DNA from: Pseudomonas subflava
GTDB lineage: Bacteria > Pseudomonadota > Gammaproteobacteria > Pseudomonadales > Pseudomonadaceae
Length of the DNA: 64,000 nt
Assembly: GCF_023823685.1 (NCBI RefSeq)
Contig: NZ_JAMXBF010000011.1
Location: forward strand, 1 to 64,000
Direction: 5' to 3'
The notes under the pieces were generated by a model that saw only the letters and a program-made list of their open reading frames with translations, was not told the DNA's origin and ran no database searches. Positions 18,625 to 29,175 of the stretch are shown here, piece by piece (position 1 is the stretch's first letter; the number at the start of each line of letters is the position of its first letter). The position numbers were made by a program, and so were the translations under genes.

Positions 18625-20056
18625 GGGCGACGTTCCTCGCGGGCAGGTTCTTGAACGCCTGCAGCGCGCGCTCGCGCGAGCTGCCCAGGTCGACGATGGG
18701 TGCCGGGTAATCGGCCGCGGCGAACAGCCCACCGAGCGCCGCCGGGTTATGGATGTCGCGGTCGTTTAGCTGCGCCAGTTCCGGCAGCCAGGCGCGGATG
18801 AAGCGGCCCTGCGGGTCGAACTTCTGCGACTGGCTGACCGGGTTGAAGATGCGGAAGTAGGGCGCGGCGTCGGTGCCGGTGGAGGCGCTCCATTGCCAGC
18901 CGCCGTTGTTGGCGGCCAGGTCGCCGTCGATCAGGTGGCGCATGAACCAGCGCTCGCCCTTGCGCCAGTCGATCAGCAGGTTCTTGGTCAGGAACATCGC
19001 TACCACCATGCGCAGGCGGTTGTGCATCCAGCCGGTGGCCAGCAGCTGGCGCATGGCGGCGTCGACGATGGGGATGCCGGTGCGGCCCTGTTGCCAGGCC
19101 TGCAGCTCGTCCGGCGCGTGGCGCCAGGCCAGGGCCTCGGTCTCCAGGCGGAAGGGGCGGTGGCGGGAGACGCGCGGGTAGCCGACCAGGATGTGCTTGT
19201 AGAACTCGCGCCAGAGCAGCTCGTTGATCCAGGTGACGGCGCCCGGATTGCCGGTCTCGAACTCGCCCTGGTTGCTGCGCAGCGCGGCGTGCAGGCACTG
19301 GCGTGGCGAGACCACGCCGGCGGCCAGGTAGGGCGAGAGGCGGCTGGTGCCGTCCACGCCGGGAATGTCGCGGCGCTGCTGGTACCAGCCCATGAGTTCG
19401 TCGACGAACAGCGCCAGGCGTTTCTGGGCGGCGTCCTCGCCGGCCGGCCATGCTTCGCGCAGTCCCGCTTCGGGAATGGCGAAGCCCTCGACGGCGGAGG
19501 GAATCGGGTCGCTGGCGATGGCCAGCGGCGCCTGCCGCGACGGCATCGGCACCCGCGCCGGCAGGGCGGTGTGCAGGCGCTGGTAGCAGACCTTGCGGAA
19601 CTGGCTGAACACCTGGAAGTAGCTGCCGGACTGGGTCAGCACGCTGCCGGGAGCGAAGAACAGCTGGTCCAGCCGCTGCTGGAAGGCGACGCCCTGGCGC
19701 CGCAGCTCCTGTTCCACCGCGTGGTCGCGGGCCTGCTCGTTGACGCCGTACTCCTCGTTGGCCCAGACCGCGGCGATCTCGTGCTCGCGGCACAGCTCGG
19801 CCAGCACCCGGGGCGCCTCGCGCCAGTGGTCGGCGAAGCGGATCAGCAGCGGCACGTTGAGGTCGGCCAGGCGCGGCTGCAGCGCGGCCAGGTTGCGCAG
19901 CCAGAAGTCGACCTTGCACGGCGCATCGTCGTGCTCGCGCCACTGCCCGGGGCTGATCAGGTATACGGCAAGCGTCGGGCCGGCCGCCATGGCGGCGGCC
20001 AGCGCGCCGTTGTCGGCCACGCGCAGGTCGCTGCGCAGCCAGATCAGCTGGCGCAC
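18617..20056 (-). CDS. phrB: deoxyribodipyrimidine photolyase
   Basis: A 479-residue class I CPD photolyase (E. coli PhrB has 472). The start is GTG at 20056 (VRQLIWLRSDLRVADN), 13 nt inside the end of the MerR gene; there is no better in-frame ATG. The alpha/beta antenna domain covers residues 1-130. The C-terminal FAD domain contains GTSRLSPYLAAGVVSPR, WREFYKHIL, TGWMHNRLRMVVAMFLTKNLLIDWR and NNGGWQWSASTGTDAAPYFRIFNP, all conserved FAD/DNA contacts. It repairs UV pyrimidine dimers using blue light. Confidence 0.95.
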   Translation of the reverse strand: MRQLIWLRSDLRVADNGALAAAMAAGPTLAVYLISPGQWREHDDAPCKVDFWLRNLAALQPRLADLNVPLLIRFADHWREAPRVLAELCREHEIAAVWANEEYGVNEQARDHAVEQELRRQGVAFQQRLDQLFFAPGSVLTQSGSYFQVFSQFRKVCYQRLHTALPARVPMPSRQAPLAIASDPIPSAVEGFAIPEAGLREAWPAGEDAAQKRLALFVDELMGWYQQRRDIPGVDGTSRLSPYLAAGVVSPRQCLHAALRSNQGEFETGNPGAVTWINELLWREFYKHILVGYPRVSRHRPFRLETEALAWRHAPDELQAWQQGRTGIPIVDAAMRQLLATGWMHNRLRMVVAMFLTKNLLIDWRKGERWFMRHLIDGDLAANNGGWQWSASTGTDAAPYFRIFNPVSQSQKFDPQGRFIRAWLPELAQLNDRDIHNPAALGGLFAAADYPAPIVDLGSSRERALQAFKNLPARNVAHV

Positions 20057-20979
20057 GGCTCGTTCTCCAGCAGGCCCAGCTCGCGCAGGCACTGCTCGGC
20101 GAGCAGCGGGTCGGCGGCCAGGTGCAGGCCGGCGAGGCTCTGCAGCTCGTCGTGGTGGATGGTGGCCGCCGGGCCGGCCAGCAGCAGCGGCACCGAGCAG
20201 GCCTCGACCAGGCGCGGCAGCTGGTGACGCAGCGGTGCGCCCAGGGCCTGGCTGGAATACAGCACCAGTGCGCGCGGGCCGATGTGGTCCACCGCCTGCA
20301 CCAGCTCGCTGGTCGGCACCGACCAGTCCAGCACCTGCGCCGCGCAACCGGCGCCGTTGATCAGCCAGGCGCTCAGCCACAGGCCCGGCTCCAGGTACAG
20401 GCCGGACTGGCTGACCAGCAGCAGCGGTGCGCCGTTGTGCTGGCGGTTGTCGTGATGCAGGCGCGCGCCCAGCTTGCTGCGCAACCAGGAGTGGAAGAAC
20501 ACCTGTTCCAGCTGAGCGCCGAACGGCAGGTCGCGCCAGCGCAGGTCCAGCTCCGCCAGCAGCGGAAGAAGCAGCTGCGCGCAGAGCACCCGCGGCGGGT
20601 AGAGCGACTGGGCGCGGTTGAAGGCCTCGTCCAGGCTGCGCTCGGCCTGGCGCGCCACGGCCTGGAGCATGGCCTGGCGCAGTTCGTCCCAGATGCCGCT
20701 GGGCGCCGCTTCGACGGGCGCGGCCTGCTCCAGCAGATCGCGCACCTGGCCGACCGCCACGCCGCGGTTGAGCCAGGTCAGCACCTGCTGGATGCGCTGC
20801 ACCTGCTCCGGCGCATACAGGCGGTGGCCCTTGGCGGTGCGGTAGGGCACCACCAGACCGTAGCGCCGCTCCCAGGCGCGCAGGGTCACCGGGTTGACCC
20901 CGGTGCTGCGCGCCACTTCGCGGATGGGCAGGTAGCCGAGCGCCAGGGCGCTCGGGTAGTCGACGGGGGTCTCGCTCAA
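20044..20979 (-). CDS. MerR-family regulator, LitR/CarH-like
   Basis: A 311-residue regulator. The N-terminal winged-helix MerR domain reads LPIREVARSTGVNPVTLRAWERRYGLVVPYRTAKGHRLY, matching the CarA/CarH/LitR group (RxWERRYG). The C-terminal ~200 residues resemble a cobalamin-sensor fold, but I see no DxHxxG B12-binding motif; five cysteines are scattered in that half. Pseudomonads are known to carry such B12-independent LitR homologues (class II LitR/PplR of P. putida) that control light-induced genes with a LOV protein. It is coupled to the gene upstream (ATGA) and to phrB downstream, and probably acts at the TGTACA operators at 21936-22005. Confidence 0.88.
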   Translation of the reverse strand: MSETPVDYPSALALGYLPIREVARSTGVNPVTLRAWERRYGLVVPYRTAKGHRLYAPEQVQRIQQVLTWLNRGVAVGQVRDLLEQAAPVEAAPSGIWDELRQAMLQAVARQAERSLDEAFNRAQSLYPPRVLCAQLLLPLLAELDLRWRDLPFGAQLEQVFFHSWLRSKLGARLHHDNRQHNGAPLLLVSQSGLYLEPGLWLSAWLINGAGCAAQVLDWSVPTSELVQAVDHIGPRALVLYSSQALGAPLRHQLPRLVEACSVPLLLAGPAATIHHDELQSLAGLHLAADPLLAEQCLRELGLLENEPCAS

Positions 20980-21920
20980 ATCGCGTTCCTCAAACTGAGA
21001 TCGTCCGGGTACGGACGCAGGTAGTCCTGGCTCGCCACGTAGGCATGCGGGTGACGGTTGAAGTGGTGGCGCAGCAGCGTCAGGGGGACCACCAGCGGCA
21101 CGACCCCGGTGCGGTACTGCTCGATCAGCTGTTGCAGTTCCGCGCGCTCGGCGTCGTCGAGGTGCTGCTTGAGGTAGCCGCTCAGGTGCTGCAGCACGTT
21201 GCTGTGGGTGCCGCGGGTGGCGCGTCGGCTCAGTGCCGCCATCAGCTGGCTGAAGTAGCGCGGGCCGAGCTCCTCGGGGTCGTGCCGGCCGAGGTCGCCG
21301 AGCAGGCGACCCAGGGCCTTCTGCTGCTGCGGATGGGTGGCCATCAGCAGGTACTTGTGGCGCGCGTGGAAGTCGATCAGGCCCTGGCGGGTCAGGCCCG
21401 CGGCCAGCAGGCGCTGCCAGCGGCCATAGACGAACACCCGGTTGAGGAAGTTTTCGCGCAGCACCGGGTCGTGCAGGCGGCCTTCCTCCTCCATCGGCAA
21501 TTCGGGGCGCAGGGCCTGCAGCGCGGCGGCGAACACGCCGCGGCCGCCGGCCTCGGCGAGGTGGCCGTTGTCACGGTACAGCTTGACCCGGTGCAGTCCG
21601 CAGGAGGGCGACTTCTGCATCAGCACATAGCCGCTGATGTCGGCCAGCTCGTCGGCGGTGCGCGCGGCCTGGGCCTGCAGCACGTCGGTCAGGTCGCGGC
21701 CGTGCTCGGGCATCACCGCCCGCGGTGCGCTGGCGTCGCCGACCAGGCGGATGACCGGCCGCGGTGCGCCCAGGCCCACGGCCATCTCCGGGCACACCGG
21801 CACCAGCTCGAAATGTTCGGCAAGCACCTCGGTGCACAGCGACGAGTGCTTGTGTCCGCCGTTGAAACGCACCCGCTCGCCGAGCAGGCAGGCGCTGATT
21901 CCCAGCTTGAGGCGGTCCAT
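20976..21920 (-). CDS. RudS-like tRNA 4-thiouridine desulfidase (DUF523-DUF1722 fusion)
   Basis: From ATG at 21920, with a strong GGAGGTGCGC Shine-Dalgarno, it has 314 residues. A further in-frame ATG at 21968 would put an operator inside the gene and is rejected. The N-terminal DUF523/TudS domain has three cysteines suited to a [4Fe-4S] cluster: Cys11 (SACLLG), Cys43 (VCPE, with Glu45) and Cys107 (SPSCGL). The C-terminal ~150 residues are DUF1722 (YbgA-like). This two-domain architecture is the one described as RudS, which removes sulfur from s4U in tRNA. s4U is a near-UV chromophore, so its place ahead of photolyase makes sense. The assignment is by architecture, not alignment. Confidence 0.85.
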   Translation of the reverse strand: MDRLKLGISACLLGERVRFNGGHKHSSLCTEVLAEHFELVPVCPEMAVGLGAPRPVIRLVGDASAPRAVMPEHGRDLTDVLQAQAARTADELADISGYVLMQKSPSCGLHRVKLYRDNGHLAEAGGRGVFAAALQALRPELPMEEEGRLHDPVLRENFLNRVFVYGRWQRLLAAGLTRQGLIDFHARHKYLLMATHPQQQKALGRLLGDLGRHDPEELGPRYFSQLMAALSRRATRGTHSNVLQHLSGYLKQHLDDAERAELQQLIEQYRTGVVPLVVPLTLLRHHFNRHPHAYVASQDYLRPYPDDLSLRNAI

Positions 21921-21935
21921 GCGCACCTCCAAACT

Positions 21936-21959
21936 TGTACAAATTGAAATTCTTGTACA
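21936..21959. promoter_or_regulatory. LitR-type operator, proximal: TGTACA-N12-TGTACA
   Basis: Two perfect TGTACA hexamers (21936-21941 and 21954-21959), each inside TTGTACAA, are separated by exactly 12 nt. The site lies 16 nt upstream of the rudS-like start codon. A T(G/A)TACA-N12-TGTACA arrangement is what I recall for LitR-type regulators, and the second gene of the operon encodes one. Confidence 0.82.
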
Positions 21960-21981
21960 AGTAAACATGCGGGCGCTTACT

Positions 21982-22005
21982 TGTACAAGTGATTTGTTTT
22001 GTACA
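21982..22005. promoter_or_regulatory. LitR-type operator, distal: TGTACA-N12-TGTACA
   Basis: A second pair of perfect TGTACA hexamers (21982-21987 and 22000-22005), again with exactly 12 nt between. It is offset 46 bp from the proximal operator. The block is strikingly AT-rich against the surrounding sequence. Confidence 0.82.
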
Positions 22006-22104
22006 AGTTTTTACGGGGCGAACGCGGGGGCGTGGCCGAGAGAAGGCGGCTTCACGAAGGGAAGGGTGTTGTCAGGAGGGAGCGGCGCGGCCCGGGCGGG
22101 CGAC

Positions 22105-22401
22105 TCAGGGATAACCGAGCAGCGTCTTGATCTGCGCCAGGTGCGCTGCGACCCAGGCGCGGTCGATGGGGCCCCAGTCGCGGATCGCGTAGTGCCCGGC
22201 GTTGTTGCGCGCGCCGTCCTGCTGGACGAAGTCGCAGACGATGTCCAGTTCGCCGAGGGCGGCCAGGGTGTCCTGGGCGGTACGGCGCGGCATGCCGGTG
22301 GCCTCCATCAGCGCCGGCACGCTGGCGGCCGCGCCGCTGTCGATCAGCCAGGCCACGTAGAGGCGACGGTAGAAGCTGGTGCGGGTCTTGCTGACTTCCA
22401 T
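22105..22401 (-). CDS. small winged-helix DNA-binding domain protein
   Basis: A 98-residue protein from ATG at 22401. ASVPALMEATGMPRRTAQDTLAALGELDIVCDFV reads as a winged helix-turn-helix (helix-turn-helix then wing), and the C-terminus is GHYAIRDWGPIDRAWVAAHLAQIKTLLGYP. It lies 53 nt after valS on the same strand. The DNA-binding role is inferred from the motif and its target is unknown. The remaining 83 nt to the operator block show no further gene. Confidence 0.8.
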   Translation of the reverse strand: MEVSKTRTSFYRRLYVAWLIDSGAAASVPALMEATGMPRRTAQDTLAALGELDIVCDFVQQDGARNNAGHYAIRDWGPIDRAWVAAHLAQIKTLLGYP

Positions 22402-22454
22402 GGGCGCTCCTGGCCGGGATGCGAAGAGGCCCGCGAACGCGGGCCTCTCGGGGG

Positions 22455-25289
22455 TTACAGGCTGGCGATCTTCTCGCGCTGCTCGGCCAGCTTGGCCAGC
22501 GCCTGTTCGGCTTCGGCCAGCTTGGCGCGCTCCTTGTCGAGCACCTCTGCCGGGGCCTTGGCGACGAAGCCTTCGTTGGCCAGCTTGCCGCCGACCCGCT
22601 TGACCTCGCCGTCCAGGCGGGCGATCTCCTTGTCCAGGCGCGCCAGTTCGGCGTCCTTGTCGATCAGCCCGGCCATGGGCACCAGTACCTGCAGCTCGCC
22701 GACCAGGGTGGTGGCGGACATCGGCGCTTCTTCGCCGGCGGCCAGCACGCGGATCGACTCGAACTTGGCCAGCTTGTTCAGCAGCGGCTCGAACTCGGCC
22801 AGGCGACGCAGGTCCTCGGCATTGGCGTTGGCCAGGACCACGTCGATGCGCTTGGTCATGGAGATCTTCATCTCGCCGCGGATCTGCCGCACGCCGAGCA
22901 TGAAGGTCTTGACCCAGGCGATGTCGGCCTCGGCGCCGGCATCCACCCGCGCCTCGTTGGCCACCGGCCAGGGCTGCAGCATCAGGGTGGCGCCGTCCTT
23001 GCCGGCCAGGGCCTTGATGCGCTGCCAGATCTCTTCGGTGATGAAGGGCATGAACGGGTGCGCCAGCCGCAGAATCACCTCCAGCACGCGCACCAGGGTG
23101 CGGCGGGTGCCGCGCTGGCGCTCGGCCGAGGCAGTCTCGTCCCACAGCACCGGCTTGACCAGCTCCAGATACCAGGCGCAGTACTCGTCCCAGACGAACT
23201 CGTAGAGGGCCTGGGTCGCCAGGTCGAAGCGGAAGGCGTCGAGGTGGCGGGTCACGTCCTGCTCGCAGCGTTGCAGGGCGGAGATGATCCAGCGATCGAC
23301 GGCGGACAGCTCCACCGGCTCGTCGTTGACCCCGCAGTCCTTGCCGTCGGTGTTCTCCAGCACGAAGTTGGTGGCGTTCCACAGCTTGTTGCAGAAGTTG
23401 CGGTAGCCCTCGACGCGGCCCATGTCGAACTTCACGTCGCGGCCGGTGGTGGCCAGCGAGCAGAAGGTGAAGCGCAGGGCGTCGGTGCCGTAGCTGGCGA
23501 TGCCTTCGGGGAATTCCGCCCTGGTCTGCTTGGCGATCTTCTCGGCCAGCTTGGGCTGCATCATGCCGCTGGTGCGCTTCTCCAGCAGCTCGTCCAGGGT
23601 GATGCCGTCGACGATGTCCAGCGGGTCGAGCACGTTGCCCTTGGACTTGGACATCTTCTGGCCCTGGCCGTCGCGCACCAGGCCGTGCACGTACACGGTC
23701 TTGAACGGGATCTGCCCGGTCAGGTGGGTGGACAACATGATCATCCGGGCGACCCAGAAGAAGATGATGTCGAAGCCGGTGACCAGCACGTCGGTGGGAT
23801 GGAAGGTCTTGAGGAAGTCGGTCTGCTGCGGCCAGCCGAGGGTGGAGAAGGTCCACAGGCCGGAGCTGAACCAGGTGTCCAGCACGTCCTCGTCCTGCAC
23901 CAGCTCGACCTCATTGCCCAGGCCGTGCTTGCTGCGCACTTCCATCTCGTCGCGGCCGACGTAGACGTTGCCCAGCTCGTCGTACCAGGCGGGGATGCGG
24001 TGGCCCCACCACAGCTGGCGGCTGATGCACCAGTCCTGGATGTCGCGCATCCAGCTGAAGTACATGTTCTCGTACTGCTTGGGCACGAACTGGATCTCGC
24101 CGCTCTCGACCACGGCGATGGCCTTCTCGGCCAGCGGTTTGGTGGAGACGTACCACTGGTCGGTCAGCCACGGCTCGATGACGGTGCCGGAGCGGTCGCC
24201 CTTCGGCACTTTCAGGGCGTGGTCTTCGATCTTCTCCAGCAGGCCGGCGGCCTCGAAGGCGGCGACGATCTGCTTGCGGGCGACGAAGCGGTCGAGGCCG
24301 GCGTACTCGGCCGGTAGGGTGGCGTCCAGCTCGGCGTTGACGCTGCCGTCCAGGTTGAACACCTGGGCCTGGGCCAGCACTGCGGCGTTCTTGTCGAAGA
24401 TGTTGATCAGCGGCAGGTTGTGGCGCTTGCCGACTTCGTAGTCGTTGAAGTCGTGGGCCGGGGTGATCTTCACGCAGCCGGTGCCGAACTCGGGGTCGCA
24501 GTAGTCGTCGGCGACGATGGGGATGCGGCGGCCGACCAGGGGCAGGTCGACGTAGTGGCCGATCAGCGCCTTGTAGCGCTCGTCTTCCGGGTGCACGGCG
24601 ACGGCGGAGTCACCCAGCATGGTTTCCGGGCGGGTGGTGGCGACGATCAAGTAGTCCAGGCCGTCGGCGGTCTTCTTGCCGTCGGCCAGCGGATAACGCA
24701 GGTTCCACAGGTGGCCCTTTTCGTCGTGGCTCTCCACTTCGAGGTCGGAAATGGCGGTGTGGAACTTGGTGTCCCAGTTGACCAGGCGCTTGCCGCGGTA
24801 GATCAGGCCGTCCTCGTGCAGGCGCACGAAGGCTTCCTTGACCGCTTCGGACAGACCCTCGTCCATGGTGAAGCGCTCGCGCGACCAGTCCACTGAGCTG
24901 CCCAGGCGGCGGATCTGCCGGGTGATGGTGCCGCCGGACTGCTCCTTCCACTCCCAGACCTTATCCAGGAACTTCTCGCGGCCCAGGTCGTGGCGGGCGA
25001 TGCCGTCGGCGGCCAGCTGGCGCTCCACCACCATCTGGGTGGCGATGCCGGCATGGTCGGTGCCCGGCTGCCACAGGGTGTTGCGGCCCTGCATGCGGCG
25101 GAAGCGGATCAGCGCGTCCATGATGGCGTTGTTGAAGCCATGACCCATGTGCAGGCTGCCGGTGACGTTCGGCGGCGGAATCATGATGGTGTAGGAATCG
25201 CCGGAACCCTGCGGGGCGAAGTAGTTGTTCTGCTCCCAGGTCTGGTACCAGGAAGTTTCGATGGCGTGCGGCTGGTAGGTCTTGTCCAT
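22455..25289 (-). CDS. valS: valyl-tRNA synthetase
   Basis: A 944-residue class Ia synthetase charging tRNA-Val. The start is ATG at 25289 ([15 protein letters not shown]); upstream in-frame codons extend into the intergenic region. The HIGH motif appears as HMGH in [14 protein letters not shown] near residue 45, the KMSKS loop is at residues 545-549, the CP1 editing domain lies between, and a C-terminal coiled coil ([24 protein letters not shown]) completes the enzyme. Confidence 0.98.
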   Translation of the reverse strand: MDKTYQPHAIETSWYQTWEQNNYFAPQGSGDSYTIMIPPPNVTGSLHMGHGFNNAIMDALIRFRRMQGRNTLWQPGTDHAGIATQMVVERQLAADGIARHDLGREKFLDKVWEWKEQSGGTITRQIRRLGSSVDWSRERFTMDEGLSEAVKEAFVRLHEDGLIYRGKRLVNWDTKFHTAISDLEVESHDEKGHLWNLRYPLADGKKTADGLDYLIVATTRPETMLGDSAVAVHPEDERYKALIGHYVDLPLVGRRIPIVADDYCDPEFGTGCVKITPAHDFNDYEVGKRHNLPLINIFDKNAAVLAQAQVFNLDGSVNAELDATLPAEYAGLDRFVARKQIVAAFEAAGLLEKIEDHALKVPKGDRSGTVIEPWLTDQWYVSTKPLAEKAIAVVESGEIQFVPKQYENMYFSWMRDIQDWCISRQLWWGHRIPAWYDELGNVYVGRDEMEVRSKHGLGNEVELVQDEDVLDTWFSSGLWTFSTLGWPQQTDFLKTFHPTDVLVTGFDIIFFWVARMIMLSTHLTGQIPFKTVYVHGLVRDGQGQKMSKSKGNVLDPLDIVDGITLDELLEKRTSGMMQPKLAEKIAKQTRAEFPEGIASYGTDALRFTFCSLATTGRDVKFDMGRVEGYRNFCNKLWNATNFVLENTDGKDCGVNDEPVELSAVDRWIISALQRCEQDVTRHLDAFRFDLATQALYEFVWDEYCAWYLELVKPVLWDETASAERQRGTRRTLVRVLEVILRLAHPFMPFITEEIWQRIKALAGKDGATLMLQPWPVANEARVDAGAEADIAWVKTFMLGVRQIRGEMKISMTKRIDVVLANANAEDLRRLAEFEPLLNKLAKFESIRVLAAGEEAPMSATTLVGELQVLVPMAGLIDKDAELARLDKEIARLDGEVKRVGGKLANEGFVAKAPAEVLDKERAKLAEAEQALAKLAEQREKIASL

Positions 25290-25380
25290 GCGCGGCGGGA
25301 CCCTTTGACGGCTGAGCGGAAAAGCCGTCGAGTATACCGGCTGCCACCCGCTGCGGGCCACTGGCGGCCGGCAGGCGGGT

Positions 25381-25836
25381 TCAGGACTTGGGCTTGAGCA
25401 GGCGGTCCAGGCGGGCGTCGAGGCGGCGCTTGAGCTCGGCCTCGATCTGCGGGACGAAGTCGTCGATCACGTCCTGCAGGATCAGCTGGGCGGCGGCGCG
25501 CAGTTCGGCGTCCAGCTTGCCCTGGAGGGCCTGGCTGGTCGGCATCGCGCCGGGCGGCGGTGGAGGGGTTCTGATCGGCGGCGCCGGGGCGAGGGCCGGT
25601 TGCGCCGGGTAGGACAGCGGCACGCTGGGCACCGGCTGGGGCGGCGGCGCCGGCACGCTGGCGGACGCCTCGGCCGGGCTCGGCTCGATGATGTCCGAGA
25701 GCAGCGGGATCTGCAGATCGTCGTCCAGCGTCTCGGTCAGCAGCGGCGGCTCCAGTTGCTCCTTCTCCAGCAACTGGCGAATGGCCTCGAGGTCATCCAG
25801 CAGGGGATTGGGCTTCGATGGTGGAGAGCTGTCCAT
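25381..25836 (-). CDS. proline-rich conserved protein between holC and valS
   Basis: A 151-residue protein in three parts: an acidic N-terminus ([27 protein letters not shown]), a proline/alanine-rich linker at about residues 55-100, and a charged amphipathic C-terminal helix ([34 protein letters not shown]). No enzymatic motif is visible and no clear Shine-Dalgarno precedes the ATG. Its fixed position next to the gene for the DNA polymerase III chi subunit suggests co-transcription; any replisome role is only a guess. Confidence 0.75.
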   Translation of the reverse strand: MDSSPPSKPNPLLDDLEAIRQLLEKEQLEPPLLTETLDDDLQIPLLSDIIEPSPAEASASVPAPPPQPVPSVPLSYPAQPALAPAPPIRTPPPPPGAMPTSQALQGKLDAELRAAAQLILQDVIDDFVPQIEAELKRRLDARLDRLLKPKS

Positions 25837-25911
25837 GGGCGTCGCGGAGTAGGAGGGATCGGGGGCGTGGATTCTACGTCGGGCGCAGGCCTATTTCGAC
25901 CTCGGCTTCCG

Positions 25912-26328
25912 TCAGAGTTCCACCCGCTGCGGGTCGTGCCCGAGCTGGCGGTACTGGCGGAAGCTCTCGCGGCACTGGGCGAGCAGGGCCGGCTCCTGAT
26001 TGACGATCTCGATGACGCGGCTGAATCGGGCCAGGTGCGGCGACAGCTGCGGGTGCAGGTTGAGCAGCACGCCGCCGGCCTGAGCCGGCTCCTGGTCCAG
26101 GCCGATCACCACCGGGGCCTGCGGGTCTTCCTCGTGCAATCCGTGGGGCACGAAGGACTCGGGGCGAAAGCTCCACAGCAGGCGATCCAGCTCGGCGCAC
26201 TGGGCGGCGTCGGCGCCGCGCAGGAACACCGGCAGGCCGGCCTTCCAGGCCTTTGTGGCCAACTGGCAGACAGCCCGCAGGCGGCCTTCCGGCGTGGCGG
26301 AGGAGAGGACGTAGAACTCGACGCGCAT
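25912..26328 (-). CDS. holC: DNA polymerase III chi subunit
   Basis: A 138-residue HolC. Typical features are N-terminal VEFYVLSS, ACQLATKAWKAGLPVFLRGADAAQCAELDRLLWSF-like segments and FVPHGL, matching E. coli chi. Chi links the clamp loader (through psi) to SSB. It lies between pepA and valS, the order seen in many gammaproteobacteria, and begins 87 nt after the pepA stop. Confidence 0.94.
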   Translation of the reverse strand: MRVEFYVLSSATPEGRLRAVCQLATKAWKAGLPVFLRGADAAQCAELDRLLWSFRPESFVPHGLHEEDPQAPVVIGLDQEPAQAGGVLLNLHPQLSPHLARFSRVIEIVNQEPALLAQCRESFRQYRQLGHDPQRVEL

Positions 26329-26415
26329 ACGGGGCTCGGGGTGATGAATCGGTAGCCGGTGCGGCTCGGACTGGAGCGGATCGGCCCGGCGGAACTTCCA
26401 CCGGGCCGTCGCGGC

Positions 26416-27948
<1,533 letters not shown>

Positions 27949-28041
27949 CTATTTTTTCGAGGCCCGCCGAGGCGGGTCGGCCACCGAGTGCGGCTAGTGT
28001 GAGCGTGCCTGCCTGCGCCTGACAACCCTGGAGCGTCCGGT

Positions 28042-29175
28042 TTGATTGTCTTCCGTTATCTGTCCCGCGAAGTGCTGGTGACCCTCAGCGCGGTGAGCGC
28101 CGTGCTGCTGGTGATCATCATGAGCGGCCGTTTCATCAAGTATCTGGCCCAGGCCGCCCAGGGCATTCTCGACCCCGGCGTGCTGTTCCTGATCATGGGC
28201 TACCGCATGCCCGGCTTCCTCCAGCTGATCCTGCCGCTGGGCCTGTTTCTCGGCTTCCTGCTGGCCTACGGTCGCCTGTACCTGGACAGCGAGATGACCG
28301 TGCTGTCCGCCACCGGCATGAGCAACCGCCGCCTGCTCGGCTACAGCATGGCGCCGGCGGCCATCGTCGCCGCCATCGTCGCCTGGCTGAGCCTGGGCCT
28401 GGCGCCCCAGGGCGTCGCCGAGGTGGCGAAGATCTTCAACCAGCAGGACGCCCTGACCGAGTTCGACACCCTGGTGCCGGGGCGCTTCCAGGCGATGCGC
28501 GATGGCTCACGGGTCACCTACACCGAGGGCCTTTCCGAGGACCGTGGCCAGCTGGCCGGAGTGTTCATCACCGAGAAGCGCGAGGCGCCGCGGGTCAAGG
28601 GTGAGAAGCCGAAGGAAGGCGGCATCACCCTCCTGGTGGCGGAGAAGGGCCGCCAGGTGATCCAGGAAGACGGCAGCCGCTACCTGATCTTGGAAAACGG
28701 CTACCGCTATGACGGCAACCCGGGCCGTGCCGACTACCGCGCCACAAAGTACGAGACCCACGGCGTGCTGCTGCCCAAGCCCAGCGTCAGCGCCGAGATC
28801 GGCGAGCGCGAGGCCATCCCCACCCGCGAGCTGATCGGCAGCGACGAACCGCGCCACCAGGCCGAGCTGCAATGGCGCCTGTCCATTCCGCTGCTGGTGT
28901 TCATCGTCACCCTGCTGGCGGTGCCGCTGGCCCGGGTCAACCCGCGCCAGGGCCGCTTCCTCAAGCTGCTGCCGGCGATCCTCCTGTACATGGCCTACCT
29001 GGCGCTGCTGATCGGCGCCCGCGGCCAGCTGGACAAGGGCAAGATTCCGGTCGAGCTGGGCCTGTGGTGGGTGCACGCGCTGTTCCTGCTGATCGGTGCC
29101 GGCCTGTTCTTCTGGCAACCGATGAAACTCCGGCTGGCCAGTCGTCGTGCCGCGAAGGAGATGGCCCATGCATAA
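28042..29175 (+). CDS. lptF: LPS export permease LptF
   Basis: A 377-residue inner-membrane subunit of the LptB2FG transporter that extracts LPS for transport to the cell surface. The start codon is TTG at 28042 (TTG ATT GTC TTC CGT), with CTGGAG about 10 nt upstream. N-terminal MIVFRYLSREVL matches the family. Six transmembrane helices flank a periplasmic jellyroll domain (about residues 130-260). It is divergent from pepA and overlaps lptG by 8 nt. Confidence 0.96.
   Translation: MIVFRYLSREVLVTLSAVSAVLLVIIMSGRFIKYLAQAAQGILDPGVLFLIMGYRMPGFLQLILPLGLFLGFLLAYGRLYLDSEMTVLSATGMSNRRLLGYSMAPAAIVAAIVAWLSLGLAPQGVAEVAKIFNQQDALTEFDTLVPGRFQAMRDGSRVTYTEGLSEDRGQLAGVFITEKREAPRVKGEKPKEGGITLLVAEKGRQVIQEDGSRYLILENGYRYDGNPGRADYRATKYETHGVLLPKPSVSAEIGEREAIPTRELIGSDEPRHQAELQWRLSIPLLVFIVTLLAVPLARVNPRQGRFLKLLPAILLYMAYLALLIGARGQLDKGKIPVELGLWWVHALFLLIGAGLFFWQPMKLRLASRRAAKEMAHA

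Noticed and set aside
21921..21968. N-terminal extension of the RudS-like protein to ATG 21968
   Set aside because: It would translate through the TGTACA operator and ignores the strong GGAGG site before ATG 21920.
22105..23856. A 583-codon frame overlapping the winged-helix gene and valS
   Set aside because: Its upper part is the antisense-frame shadow of valS on the same strand in another frame; only the last 98 codons from ATG 22401 are a real gene.
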